Shown in pieces: positions 27,610 to 35,440 of a DNA stretch of 64,000 bases. How positions within the stretch are numbered: the first letter of the stretch is position 1; each line of letters begins with the position of its first letter. The notes beneath the pieces are model-generated. The model worked only from the letters and a program-made list of their open reading frames with translations, did not search any database and had not been told where the DNA came from. The position numbers and the translations under genes are program-made. Where the stretch lies: NCBI GenBank assembly GCA_963665575.2, contig CAXXDW010000003.1, forward strand, positions 186,001 to 250,000. Direction: 5' to 3'. Origin of the DNA: Rariloculus sp963665575 (lineage in GTDB: Bacteria > Pseudomonadota > Gammaproteobacteria > Steroidobacterales > Rariloculaceae).

Positions 27610-28365
27610 CTACTGACCGACCAGATGGGCCGGATCCAGATTGTTGTCCTGGCAGAAGTACTCGATGAATTCCTCGTTCGGCCTCCATCGCTTGGTCCAG
27701 TTCGTGCTCCATGGTTCGTGGTATGCGAGCGGATCGTCGATCGTGATCTCGTAGCGCAGCGACATGAGGTCCGGCCTCGAAATCCTTTCCACGAGGTGCA
27801 GCGCCTCGGTGTGCGGGTAGCCTTCCCGGTGCATCCAGAAGCGCTCGTTGAAACCGACCGTGTCGATCACGAGTGTATCGCCGTCCCAGCGGCCGACCGA
27901 GTGACCGAAGTAGCTCGGGTTGAGGAAATCGCCTTCCGGGTGGCGCCGACCGTCCATGTAGATTTCGCGCCACGGCCTCGTTGAGCCTCCGGAAAGGATG
28001 TAGATGCGCCGGGTCGTCGGAACCTGGATGATCTGCAGGCCGAACGGTACCGCCATCTGCCGCGGCCCTCCGGGCGGCGCACAGCGCGCGTGCGGATCGT
28101 CCTTCGCCAGAGTGCTCTTGCGGTACTCGTAGACTGCCCGAGCCCAGGGCTGGAACGGAATCTCGTCGGGCGGCGGGTAGTCGGCGCCGCCGACAAGGGG
28201 CCCGGAACCGCCTTCCCAATAACCCTTCCCGTCAGCAAGCGGGCCCAGATTCGGCGTGCCGTCCGGCAGGCGCGGTGTTGGCGCTGGCGAGTCGTCCTGC
28301 CCAGGCGCCGGACCCGCGCTCAACAGCAGACACGCCAACAGTACGCCGGCGCCGACCCTCGCCAC
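27610..28365 (-). CDS. PHTE-family secreted protein
   Basis: About 251 residues. I start it at GTG 28363-28365 because GGGAGG lies 7 bases upstream and the product opens with a clean signal peptide (VARVGAGVLLACLLLSAGPAPGQ); upstream ATG or GTG codons would add a basic segment. Blocks: RLPDGTPNLGPLADGKGYWEGG, PFQPWARAVYEYRKS, DDPHARCAPPGGPRQM, IYMDGRRHPEG, FGHSVGRWDGDTLVIDTVGFN, PHTEALHLVERISR, YEITIDDPLAYHEPW and YFCQDNN. It follows the DUF6152 gene at 28437-28874 by 71 bases on the same strand. The sequence is close to the protein at 25128, so the two pairs are probably paralogous duplications. Confidence 0.88.
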   Translation of the reverse strand: MARVGAGVLLACLLLSAGPAPGQDDSPAPTPRLPDGTPNLGPLADGKGYWEGGSGPLVGGADYPPPDEIPFQPWARAVYEYRKSTLAKDDPHARCAPPGGPRQMAVPFGLQIIQVPTTRRIYILSGGSTRPWREIYMDGRRHPEGDFLNPSYFGHSVGRWDGDTLVIDTVGFNERFWMHREGYPHTEALHLVERISRPDLMSLRYEITIDDPLAYHEPWSTNWTKRWRPNEEFIEYFCQDNNLDPAHLVGQ

Positions 28366-28436
28366 GGTAGAACCTCCCGGCCGCAATGCTCGGCGACGGC
28401 CGAGTACGTCCGACCGACGCGGACACATACCCGCGA

Positions 28437-28874
28437 TCACTGCTGATCGCCGCCGGCGCTACTGAGTTGCTCTTCGGCGGGGGTACGCGTGAAGAGTTTC
28501 TGCCCGGTGCTCACAAGCACGACGGATTGCGCGTTCATCAGCTTGCTGCCGTCGCGCGCGAGAATGCCGTCCACGACGACCTGATCGCCGATCTTCATCG
28601 AATTGCGGGTCCATCCACGCCTCATGAGGCCAACCGGTGAGGTCAGTTCGCATGCCCAGGACGTGATTTCGCCCGTCGCGGCATCCTCGACATCGACATA
28701 GAAATAGGCGTGCGGATTGAGCCAATCGATCTTGACAACGACGCCGTTCAAGCTGACGGGCTGCTCGCTGTCGTATTGAGCCGAAAAAGCATGGTGTGCG
28801 CCCGCGGAGCTTGTAGCCAGGGCAATCGTCAGGCCGGCCCAGAGCCCCAGACACTTCGCTGTGCTGATGGTCAC
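28437..28874 (-). CDS. DUF6152-type secreted protein
   Basis: About 145 residues from GTG 28872-28874, with GGGAGGGG 7 bases upstream; this start gives the best signal peptide (ending SSAGA). The mature chain would begin HHAFSAQYD. Shared blocks are VSLNGVVVKIDWLNPHAYFYVDV, SWACELTSP, GWTRNSMKIGDQVVVDG and DGSKLMNAQSVVLV. The C-terminus is slightly longer than in the copies at 41228 and 58451. It heads the two-gene group with the PHTE gene at 27610. Confidence 0.87.
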   Translation of the reverse strand: MTISTAKCLGLWAGLTIALATSSAGAHHAFSAQYDSEQPVSLNGVVVKIDWLNPHAYFYVDVEDAATGEITSWACELTSPVGLMRRGWTRNSMKIGDQVVVDGILARDGSKLMNAQSVVLVSTGQKLFTRTPAEEQLSSAGGDQQ

Positions 28875-28995
28875 GATCCATCCCCTCCCTTGTTCATCGC
28901 CCATTGTCGAATCGCACGATTCACCCATCACGATACTACCGCGATGCCCGCAACAACGGTACGCCGGCGAGTTTCGGCGCCCCACGGGGCGGGCC

Positions 28996-29001
28996 TATAA
29001 T
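28996..29001 (+). promoter_or_regulatory. Possible -10 element upstream of the LigJ-like gene
   Basis: TATAAT is a perfect -10 hexamer in a 232-base GC-rich divergent gap. The -35 at 17 bases (TTCGGC) matches only two positions. It lies 106 bases before the TTG start at 29107, so a 5' leader of about 100 bases would result. Support is limited to the -10 alone. Confidence 0.4.
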
Positions 29002-29106
29002 GGCCTGACCGCCGTCGCGACAGGCGCGCAGCGCTCGACCGACGACAGTGCGCCAAATGCACGACCTCGGTTCGAATCCAGGTTCCAGCCACACCAGGGG
29101 AATCGC

Positions 29107-30108
29107 TTGATCATCGATTGTCATGCCCACGTCTCTGCGCCGAAAGCCTATTGGGCCTACAAGGCCGGGCTCGTGTCGCATCGCGGTTCGCATGGCCGCG
29201 GGAGGCTCAGCATCAGCGACGACGACATCGTCGCCGCCTGGAATGCCCGTGAAATGGCGCCTACCGGGCATCTCGATCACATGGCGGCGTGCGGAATCGA
29301 CATGCAGTGCATTTCGCCGCGGCCGTTCCAGATGATGCACTCGGAGAAACCGGCCAGGATCGTCCACTTCTGGACCGAGGCGACCAACGACATCATTCAC
29401 CGCAGTTGCCAACTCATGCCGGACAGGTTCTTTCCCGTAGCCGGCTTGCCTCAGACGGCCGGCGACCCGATCGAGGACGCGCTGCCGGAACTCGAGCGCT
29501 GCGTGCACGAACTCGGCTTCAAGGGCTGCATCCTGAACCCGGACCCGTACGAGAATGGCGACGCCAAAGCACCGCCGCTAGGCGACCGCTACTGGTATCC
29601 GCTCTACGAGAAACTCTGCGAACTCGATGTGGTTGCGCACATACACGCGACAGGATCGCGGGAACCCGAGCGCGAACCGTACACGCTCCACTTCATCAAC
29701 GAAGAAACGACCGCGGTCTACGGCCTCGTAAATTCCACGGTACTCGATGACTTTCCCGATATCCGGATTCTCGTCTCGCACGGCGGCGGCGCCGTCCCCT
29801 TCCAACTCGGCAGATTCGACTCGGCATCGGCACGGCGCGAGGGCGAACGCTTTCGCGACCGGATGCGCAGGCTCTACTACGACACCGTGCTCTACACGCC
29901 CGAAGCGCTCGAATTGCTGATCAAGGTCGTGGGCGTCGACCGCGTGCTCTACGGCGCGGAGTGTCCCGGCGTCGGTTCGGCGGTCAATCCCGATACCGGC
30001 CTGACCTTCGACAACATCGTGCCCCATATCCAAAGCTTCGACTGGCTCTCCGACGAGGAAAAGGCCCGGATTCTCGAGCACAACGCACGAGAGTTGTTCA
30101 AACTCTAG
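29107..30108 (+). CDS. ligJ: Amidohydrolase-superfamily enzyme, 4-oxalomesaconate hydratase (LigJ)-like
   Basis: About 333 residues from TTG 29107, preceded by AGGGGAA. The first residues IIDCHAHVS contain the metal-binding His-x-His of the amidohydrolase fold. Further blocks resemble LigJ of Sphingomonads: NPDPYENG, PPLGDRYWYPLYEKLCEL, HINxT-like SHGGGAVPFQLGRFD with its His, and YGAECPG, where the Glu takes the place of the metal-binding Glu of LigJ. LigJ hydrates 4-oxalomesaconate to 4-carboxy-4-hydroxy-2-oxoadipate in the protocatechuate or gallate 4,5-cleavage pathway. The next gene encodes a LigK-like aldolase for that product, which makes the reading stronger. A gamma-resorcylate decarboxylase-like function is the main alternative. 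Confidence 0.82.
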   Translation: MIIDCHAHVSAPKAYWAYKAGLVSHRGSHGRGRLSISDDDIVAAWNAREMAPTGHLDHMAACGIDMQCISPRPFQMMHSEKPARIVHFWTEATNDIIHRSCQLMPDRFFPVAGLPQTAGDPIEDALPELERCVHELGFKGCILNPDPYENGDAKAPPLGDRYWYPLYEKLCELDVVAHIHATGSREPEREPYTLHFINEETTAVYGLVNSTVLDDFPDIRILVSHGGGAVPFQLGRFDSASARREGERFRDRMRRLYYDTVLYTPEALELLIKVVGVDRVLYGAECPGVGSAVNPDTGLTFDNIVPHIQSFDWLSDEEKARILEHNARELFKL

Positions 30109-30139
30109 TCGGGCTGCCTGATTTGACCGGGTCTGAGCA

Positions 30140-30168
30140 TTTAACATATTATTATTCAATATGTTAAA
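30140..30168. promoter_or_regulatory. AT-rich perfect palindrome upstream of the LigK-like gene
   Basis: TTTAACATATT (30140-30150) and AATATGTTAAA (30158-30168) are perfect 11-base inverted arms around a 7-base loop. The block is entirely AT-rich apart from three bases, in contrast to the GC-rich surroundings. It sits in the 84-base gap between the LigJ- and LigK-like genes, 24 bases before the LigK-like start. It may be an operator of a dimeric regulator, or an RNA hairpin that separates the expression of the two genes. Confidence 0.6.
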
Positions 30169-30192
30169 GGAATATTATCAAGTGTTTTCTCA

Positions 30193-30864
30193 ATGAAGAT
30201 CATTGAGCGCCGGAGACTGCTGGCAAGGCTTCGAGCGCTCGATAGCTGTGCGGTCTCCGATGCGCTCGATTCGCTTGGACTTGCGTCGGCCGTCACGGGT
30301 CTTTCCCCGCTCTCCGTACCCAAACGAATCGGAGGTCCGGTGGTTACCGTCAAGCTCGGCCCTACCGAACCCGTCGGCGGCAGCGTGCGCCATCTCGGTA
30401 CAGCCGCGATCGAGGCGGCGAACAGCGGTGACGTTATCGTGATCGAGCACTCCTCGGGCGCCAATTGCGCGGGCTGGGGCGGGGTATTGACGGTCGGCGC
30501 CCAGATGCGAGGAATAGAGGGCGTCATCATTGACGGTCCGGCGCGGGACATCGACGAAGCCCGCGAACTCGATTTTCCGGTTTACTGCCGCTCCGCGACA
30601 TCGCGTACGGCACGAGGTCGGGTCTTCGAGCAGGACTACGGTTGCCCGGTCACGATCGCGGATGTCGTCGTCAAGCCTGGCGACATCGCCCTTGCCGATG
30701 CGAGCGGTGTCGTATTCGTTGCGCAAGCACGCCTGGACGACGTCGTACGTCGCGCCGAACGCATTACCGAACGCGAGCGGCTCATGGTCGAGGCATTGCG
30801 GCGGGGCGATCCCATCACCGAGGTCGTCGGTCGCGACTACGAAGACATGCTGGACAAGTTGTAG
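30193..30864 (+). CDS. ligK: RraA-like aldolase, 4-carboxy-4-hydroxy-2-oxoadipate aldolase (LigK)-like
   Basis: A 223-residue class II aldolase of the RraA/HMG aldolase fold. The hallmark GVIIDGPARDIDEARELDFPVYCRSATSRTARG (about 112-144) holds the Arg and Asp that bind substrate and divalent metal. CHA aldolase splits its substrate into pyruvate and oxaloacetate, the last step after LigJ. A distinct AT-rich palindrome lies just upstream of the start and the local ribosome binding site is weak (AAAGGA is about 25 bases away), so expression may be set apart from ligJ. A general RraA-like regulator is the alternative, but the genomic context favours the aldolase. Confidence 0.85.
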   Translation: MKIIERRRLLARLRALDSCAVSDALDSLGLASAVTGLSPLSVPKRIGGPVVTVKLGPTEPVGGSVRHLGTAAIEAANSGDVIVIEHSSGANCAGWGGVLTVGAQMRGIEGVIIDGPARDIDEARELDFPVYCRSATSRTARGRVFEQDYGCPVTIADVVVKPGDIALADASGVVFVAQARLDDVVRRAERITERERLMVEALRRGDPITEVVGRDYEDMLDKL

Positions 30865-30896
30865 CGCAGCGGCCACTCACCAGGCATGTGGTCGCC

Positions 30897-30948
30897 AGGG
30901 CGCTTGCGCCCTCCTCCGGTCGTTACAGGGGGCGCCTTCGCGCCGCCC
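30897..30948. terminator. Two hairpins between convergent genes
   Basis: AGGGCGC-TT-GCGCCCT (30897-30912) is a perfect 7-bp stem. GGCGC-CTTC-GCGCC (30931-30944) is a second stem that extends through a bulged G to GGG/CCC (30928-30948). They lie between the LigK-like stop (30864) and the stop of the convergent LigB-like gene (30955), so a bidirectional terminator is likely, although no T-run follows. Confidence 0.5.
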
Positions 30949-30954
30949 GACACG

Positions 30955-31965
30955 CTACCGCCAGGCGAGGAAGCCCTGTGCGGTTCCGCTGCCGGCTTCG
31001 GAGCGATAGCACGGCACGTAGTCGATGAGGTCGCCCGAGAGCTCCGCTTCGAACAGGCAGCCCGCAGCCGATACCCAGTTGAGAAGTTCGGAGGTGCCGT
31101 CCTTCATCAGATCAGGATCGATCTCCATGAGCTCGTTGGCGTCGCGGCGCTGGATCGCATCGATGAGCCCGCGGTCGAATGCTTCATTGATCATGAAATG
31201 ACTCATGCCGCCCGAGCCGACCACCGCGACACGCAGATCGCTGTCCCACTCCTCTATGACCCGGCGTACGAGCTTGCCGAGTTCGAAACATCGCCAGGGC
31301 CGCGGTTGATTGGGCGCAAAGAACGTGTTCGTGATGATCGGCAGAATCGGAACTGCCCTGTCTTTCATCACGCGTCTGAGGACATAGGCGAATGCATGCG
31401 GGGTGCCGATGTGATGGTGGTCCGGGTACTCCGGCCATTCATTCGATGCCGCAAAATCCCAACGCTCGTCGAGGCCGCGATCGAGCAGCTTGCGGGCCAG
31501 TTCGGGCAAGCCCCGATATTCCGTGCGCGCTTGCGGCCGATTGGCCCATTCGGCCTCGCGGATCCCTGCCGGCAGCTTGGCGGATCGCCACTCCGGCATG
31601 GGTCCATTCCAGAATGTTTCGCCGTAGTAGACCGTGTAGGCCGGCTGAAGCTGCGGCAATACGAGTTCGCGCTGATCGTTGCCGAAAATCACGGCGACGT
31701 CCGGGTTGACTTCCGACCAGATCCGGGCGACCTCGGCAATCGCCGCCTGGCAGGCCGCATGGTTGCTTGTTCGGGCCTGGAGCGTCGAGCGCTCCGCGAG
31801 ACCCTCGTCCTGCCGGAGTTCAACAAGCTCGTCAAACGAGTAGCGCGCGCCCCTGAACCAGTGACTGCGCGCGCGGTCGCCCGGCACGCGCAGCATCCAT
31901 TGCTCGGGCGTCGTACTCAGTTGCGGGCCGTGGGTCGTCCAAAGTCCCAATACGATATTCGCCAT
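30955..31965 (-). CDS. LigB-family extradiol ring-cleavage dioxygenase
   Basis: About 336 residues from the ATG at 31963-31965. It opens MANIVLGLWTTHGPQLS with the His of the LigB metal site, then has PDVAVIFGNDQ, a DHHHIGTPHA segment, ITNTFFAPNQPRPWRCFELG and VVGSGGMSHF, all of which occur in the class III extradiol dioxygenases (LigB, DesB/GalA). These enzymes open protocatechuate, gallate or related catechols with a mononuclear Fe(II). It faces the LigJ- and LigK-like genes, so together they cover ring opening and the last two steps of a 4,5-cleavage route; the intermediate dehydrogenase and lactonase are not in the window. No separate alpha (LigA) subunit gene is seen. Confidence 0.85.
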   Translation of the reverse strand: MANIVLGLWTTHGPQLSTTPEQWMLRVPGDRARSHWFRGARYSFDELVELRQDEGLAERSTLQARTSNHAACQAAIAEVARIWSEVNPDVAVIFGNDQRELVLPQLQPAYTVYYGETFWNGPMPEWRSAKLPAGIREAEWANRPQARTEYRGLPELARKLLDRGLDERWDFAASNEWPEYPDHHHIGTPHAFAYVLRRVMKDRAVPILPIITNTFFAPNQPRPWRCFELGKLVRRVIEEWDSDLRVAVVGSGGMSHFMINEAFDRGLIDAIQRRDANELMEIDPDLMKDGTSELLNWVSAAGCLFEAELSGDLIDYVPCYRSEAGSGTAQGFLAWR

Positions 31966-32184
31966 TTCGCAAACCGAGCCTCGTGTTCGCTGGCAGAAGC
32001 GCAATCGTCACGACCGCGGATTGTACTACCGAGGATTGCACGCCGACCTGCACCCGATCGTCGGCGTAGTCGACTACTCTCCGATTGACGCCGGCGAGCC
32101 GGCGGATGGCGCGCCCGCTGCCGATGTCCCGGACAGCCAGGCCAACCTCCCCAGCGTCAAGCAGCAGCCGCTGCGATCCGGTCC

Positions 32185-32279
32185 GGGACGGGCCGGGCTG
32201 GGCCGAGCTGGGCTGGGCTGGGCCGGGACGGGCTGGGCTGGGCTGGGCCGGGACGGGCTGCGCCGAGCTGGGCCGGGCG
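32185..32279. repeat. GGGCY pentanucleotide tandem repeat, G-quadruplex-prone
   Basis: Nineteen consecutive 5-bp units of the form GGGCT, GGGCC or GGGAC with four imperfect units (GAGCT twice, GCGCC and GGGCG). A higher-order period of about 25 units' bases is visible because GGGAC recurs before runs of GGGCT. The G-rich strand is the plus strand, opposite the coding strand of both neighbours. It fills the 317-base gap between prpB (stop 32283) and the LigB-like start (31965), together with 219 bases without a visible gene. Four or more G-triplets at 2-base spacing favour G-quadruplex formation. Confidence 0.85.
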
Positions 32280-32282
32280 AGT

Positions 32283-33171
32283 TCACTCGATTGGCGAGTC
32301 CTCCGCAAACAGCGCGTCCAGCTTGCGCTCATACGCGTGGTAGCCGAGCACGTCGTAGAGTTCTTCACGCGTCTGCATCGAGCCAATCTGTCCCGTCTGC
32401 GTGCCGGCGTCCATGATCGCCGTATAGATGTCGAGCGCTGCCCGGCTCATGGCTCGAAACGCCGACAGCGGATAGAGGATCAGGGCTACGCCGACCTCGC
32501 CGAGTTCGTCCCGCGTGAAGTTTGGCGTCAGCCCGAATTCGGTGAGGTTGGCGAGCACCGGTACCCGCACGGCCGAGGTGAACGCACGATAGTCGTCGAG
32601 CGTACCCAGCGCCTCGGCAAATATCATGTCCGCGCCGGCATCGGCATAGGCCGAGGCGCGCTCGAGCGACGCCGCAAGACCTTCGCGTGCGAACGCGTCC
32701 GTGCGTGCCATGACGGTGAAGTGTTCATCCGTCCTCGCATCGACCGCGGCCCCGGATGCGATCGCACATTTCAGCGGTCGGCACGATCGACTTGTTCGGC
32801 CGATGACCGCAGCGCTTGCTTTCTTCCTGGTCCTCGATATGCATGGCCGCGGCCCCGGCGCGGATCATCTCCCGGGTCGTGCGCGCGATGTTGAACGCGC
32901 CGCCCCAGCCCGTATCCGCATCGACGAGCAGCGGCAACGAGCTTGCGGCGGTGATGCGCCTGACGTCTTCGAGTACGTCGTTGAGCGAGGTCATGCCGAG
33001 ATCCGGCAGACCGAACGACGCGTTTGCGACACCGGCGCCGGACAGGTAGAGCGCCCGAAAACCGGCGCGTTCGGCGAGCAGCGCACAGTAGGCGTTGATC
33101 GTCCCCGGAACCTGCACTGGCGCATGCTCCGCAACGGCGCGTCTGAACCTGAATCCCGGACTATCGTTCAT
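32283..33171 (-). pseudogene. prpB: 2-methylisocitrate lyase (PrpB-like), disrupted by a single-base frameshift
   Basis: Translation from ATG 33169-33171 gives an isocitrate-lyase superfamily protein (ALYLSGAGVANASFGLPDLG, VDADTGWGGAFN, HIEDQEESKRCGHRPNKS with the catalytic Cys of KRCGH), but the frame runs into a stop just after AEMCDRIR. In the next frame the chain goes on (VDARTDEHFTVMARTDAFA, PVLANLTEFG, LYPLSAFRAMSRA, QTREELYDVLGYH). Removing one C from the CCCC run at 32750-32753 restores 295 residues, the normal length. So either an indel mutation or a sequence error in a homopolymer is present. The adjacent prpD supports the methylcitrate-cycle assignment. Only the C-terminal two thirds would be lost if real. 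Confidence 0.85.
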
Positions 33172-33265
33172 CCTGTTCGGCACAATTCGCTCCCGGCGCG
33201 TTTCAGCGCATCGTGCGCGGGAGTTCCATCGGACCCGCTCCAGCCTCCGCCCTGTTCGCACGGCG

Positions 33266-34720
33266 TCACGAGGAACTGACCCAAAGCTCCACGAACTCGT
33301 CGACGGGCATCGCCTCGAGCGCCGTCGGGTCCCCGAAGACCGCGTCGATTCGACCGCTCTGCCGCGCGTCGAACCGCGTCGCCAGATTGCGCCGGAATTT
33401 CTCGACCAACAGCGGGATGCCCTCCTCGCGCCGGAACCTGTGACCGACGGGGTACTCGACGACGATTCGCTCCGTGCTCGACCCGTCGCCGAAGAAGACC
33501 TGGACAGCGTTCGCGATCGAACGCTTGGCGGGATCGAGGTAGTCCACGCTGAACCGGGGTTCCTCCCGTACGACCATCTTCGCACGCAGCGCGTCGATCC
33601 GGGGATCGCGCGCCGCAGAATCCTCGTAATCCTCCGCCGTCAGGCGGCCGAAGATCAATGCCACGGCCACCATGTACTGCAGGCAGTGGTCGCGGTCGGC
33701 CGGATTGGCGAGCGGCCCCGACTTGTCGATGATCCGGCAGGCCGCTTGCTGGGTCTCGACGACGACCTTCGATACCTCATCGAGCCGATGGCCGATCTCG
33801 GCATGCAGTTCAAACGCGGCCTCGACAGCCGTCTGGGCATGAAACTCCGCTGGATACGAGACCTTGAACAGCACGTTCTCCATCACGTAATCGCCGAACG
33901 GGCGTTCGAGCACGATCGGTTCGCCGCCAAAAAGGACATCCTCGAAGCCCCACTCTTCGGCGCTCAATGCCGCCGGATAGCCCTTCTCGCCGCGCCGCGC
34001 GAGCAGGCCGTGCCAGACGCCGCGACTCGTCGCGTCGCCAGCCGCCCAACTCTTGCGCGAGCCCGTATTCGGCGCGTGCCGGTAGGTCCGCAACGCCGCC
34101 CCGTCAATCCAGGCATTCGATAATGCATCGATGATCTGCTGGCGCGAGCCGCCGAGCATTTGTGCCGCCAGCGCCGTGCTCGCAACCCTGACGAGCAGCA
34201 CGTGATCGAGCCCGACGCGGTTGAAGCTGTTACGAAGCGCGAGCACGCCCTGGATCTCGTGCGCCTTGATCATGGCCGTAAGCACGTCGGCGACGCGAAG
34301 CGGCGACTTCCCTTCGGCCCGGCAGCCGCGGCTCAGCCAGTCCGCGACGGCGAGAATCGCACCGAGATTGTCCGACGGATGGCCCCATTCGGCCGCAAGC
34401 CAGGTGTCGTTGAAATCGAGCCAGCGTACGATCGTGCCGATATTGAAGGCCGCAGTTACCGGGTCGAGTTCGTACTGCGTCCCCGGAACCCGCGCGCCAC
34501 CCGCAAGTTCCGCACCGGGCACGACGGGCCCGAGCAGCTTCGTGCACGCGGGATACCCCAACGCCAGCACGCCGCAGCCGAGCGTGTCCATGAGGCAGTA
34601 GCGGGCGATCCGACGCGCCTCGTCGCCTGTCGCCTGAAAGTCCAGCACGTAGTCGGCGATTTCACCGAACACGGCATCGGGGGCTGGACGCGCGGTGTCG
34701 CGTGTTCCGATGCCCGCCAT
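33266..34720 (-). CDS. prpD: MmgE/PrpD-family 2-methylcitrate dehydratase
   Basis: About 484 residues from ATG 34718-34720, the usual PrpD length. Typical segments are YCLMDTLGCGVLAL, FNIGTIVRWLDFNDTWLAAEWGHPSDNLGAILA, ALSNAWIDGAALRTYRHAPNTGSRKSWAAGDA and VSYPAEFHAQTAVEAA. The enzyme dehydrates 2-methylcitrate in propionate catabolism. It is followed on the same strand by prpB (start 33171, gap 94 bases). No prpC (methylcitrate synthase) or prpR is nearby, so the cycle must be completed elsewhere, or the pair serves another branched dicarboxylate. Earlier in-frame codons to 34957 lack family similarity. Confidence 0.88.
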   Translation of the reverse strand: MAGIGTRDTARPAPDAVFGEIADYVLDFQATGDEARRIARYCLMDTLGCGVLALGYPACTKLLGPVVPGAELAGGARVPGTQYELDPVTAAFNIGTIVRWLDFNDTWLAAEWGHPSDNLGAILAVADWLSRGCRAEGKSPLRVADVLTAMIKAHEIQGVLALRNSFNRVGLDHVLLVRVASTALAAQMLGGSRQQIIDALSNAWIDGAALRTYRHAPNTGSRKSWAAGDATSRGVWHGLLARRGEKGYPAALSAEEWGFEDVLFGGEPIVLERPFGDYVMENVLFKVSYPAEFHAQTAVEAAFELHAEIGHRLDEVSKVVVETQQAACRIIDKSGPLANPADRDHCLQYMVAVALIFGRLTAEDYEDSAARDPRIDALRAKMVVREEPRFSVDYLDPAKRSIANAVQVFFGDGSSTERIVVEYPVGHRFRREEGIPLLVEKFRRNLATRFDARQSGRIDAVFGDPTALEAMPVDEFVELWVSSS

Positions 34721-34947
34721 CAGGCCACCGGACGCCCGAAATAATGGCCCGATACGCCTACAGCCGTTCCAATCGCACCACCGTCCCTGCTCCGAATCGA
34801 CATCGACCGCGAACCCGCCCTGCATCCGGTGGCGGAGCATAGCTGTTGCCGCATCGAAACGACAACGGCCACCGCAATGGTCAACGCTTGCGTTGCCGAA
34901 ATCCGCCGCTATGCTGCTACCTCCCCGACCGAAACAGGGACAAGGCG

Positions 34948-35382
34948 ATGGCGACACTGACGCTGCAGCAGGCCAACACGATTATCGCGACAGCGATCGA
35001 GAAAGCGCGCGAAATGAACATCAAGCCGGTCGCGGTCGTGGTGCTCGACGATGGCGGACACCTCAAGGCGATGCAGCGCGAGGACGGCGCAAGCATGTTC
35101 CGGTATGACGTGGCAACCGGCAAGGCCTGGACATCGGTGGGCATGGGCGTATCGAGCCGGGCAGTCGCCGCACGCGCGAAGCGCAACCCGAATTTCATGA
35201 TTACGCTTGCGGCGACCGCCGAGGGCAAATTTCTGCCGCAACCCGGCGGCGTCCTGATCCGCGACGCGCAAGACCGCATCGTCGGAGCCGCCGGCGCCAG
35301 TGGCGGCACGGGTGAAGAGGACGAAGCGATCTGTGCGTTCGGCATCGGCGAAGCCGGGCTGACGGCCGACCTGCCCGACTGA
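34948..35382 (+). CDS. GlcG/HbpS-family haem-binding-like protein
   Basis: About 144 residues from ATG 34948. The family fold is shown by LTLQQANTIIATAIEKAREM, VAVVVLDDGGHLKAMQREDGA, a central FMITLAATAEGKFLPQPGGVLIRD and GAAGASGGTGEEDEAICAFGI, close to the proteins named GlcG or HbpS (DUF336). Members bind haem or act in glycolate-type operons; they often sit beside small oxidoreductases. There is no signal peptide. Its start is divergent from prpD (34720), and an MFS pump starts 58 bases after its stop. Confidence 0.9.
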   Translation: MATLTLQQANTIIATAIEKAREMNIKPVAVVVLDDGGHLKAMQREDGASMFRYDVATGKAWTSVGMGVSSRAVAARAKRNPNFMITLAATAEGKFLPQPGGVLIRDAQDRIVGAAGASGGTGEEDEAICAFGIGEAGLTADLPD

Positions 35383-35440
35383 ATCCCCGCGCGGCAGAAC
35401 CCGGAAATCGCAGCGCATCCACGGCGCACGATACGCTTCA

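Noticed and set aside
29066..29096. A GGTTCGAATCC block followed by CCAGCC and ACACCA looks like the T-arm and 3' end of a tRNA.
   Set aside because: The T-stem has a mismatch, the acceptor length does not fit before a CCA, and no complementary 5' acceptor strand or anticodon arm exists upstream. A tRNA-derived remnant remains possible but is unsupported.
31832..32386. A frame that reads the pentamer array as a Pro-Ala-Gln-rich protein segment.
   Set aside because: The low-complexity translation comes from the repeat itself, and the frame crosses the ends of two better supported genes.
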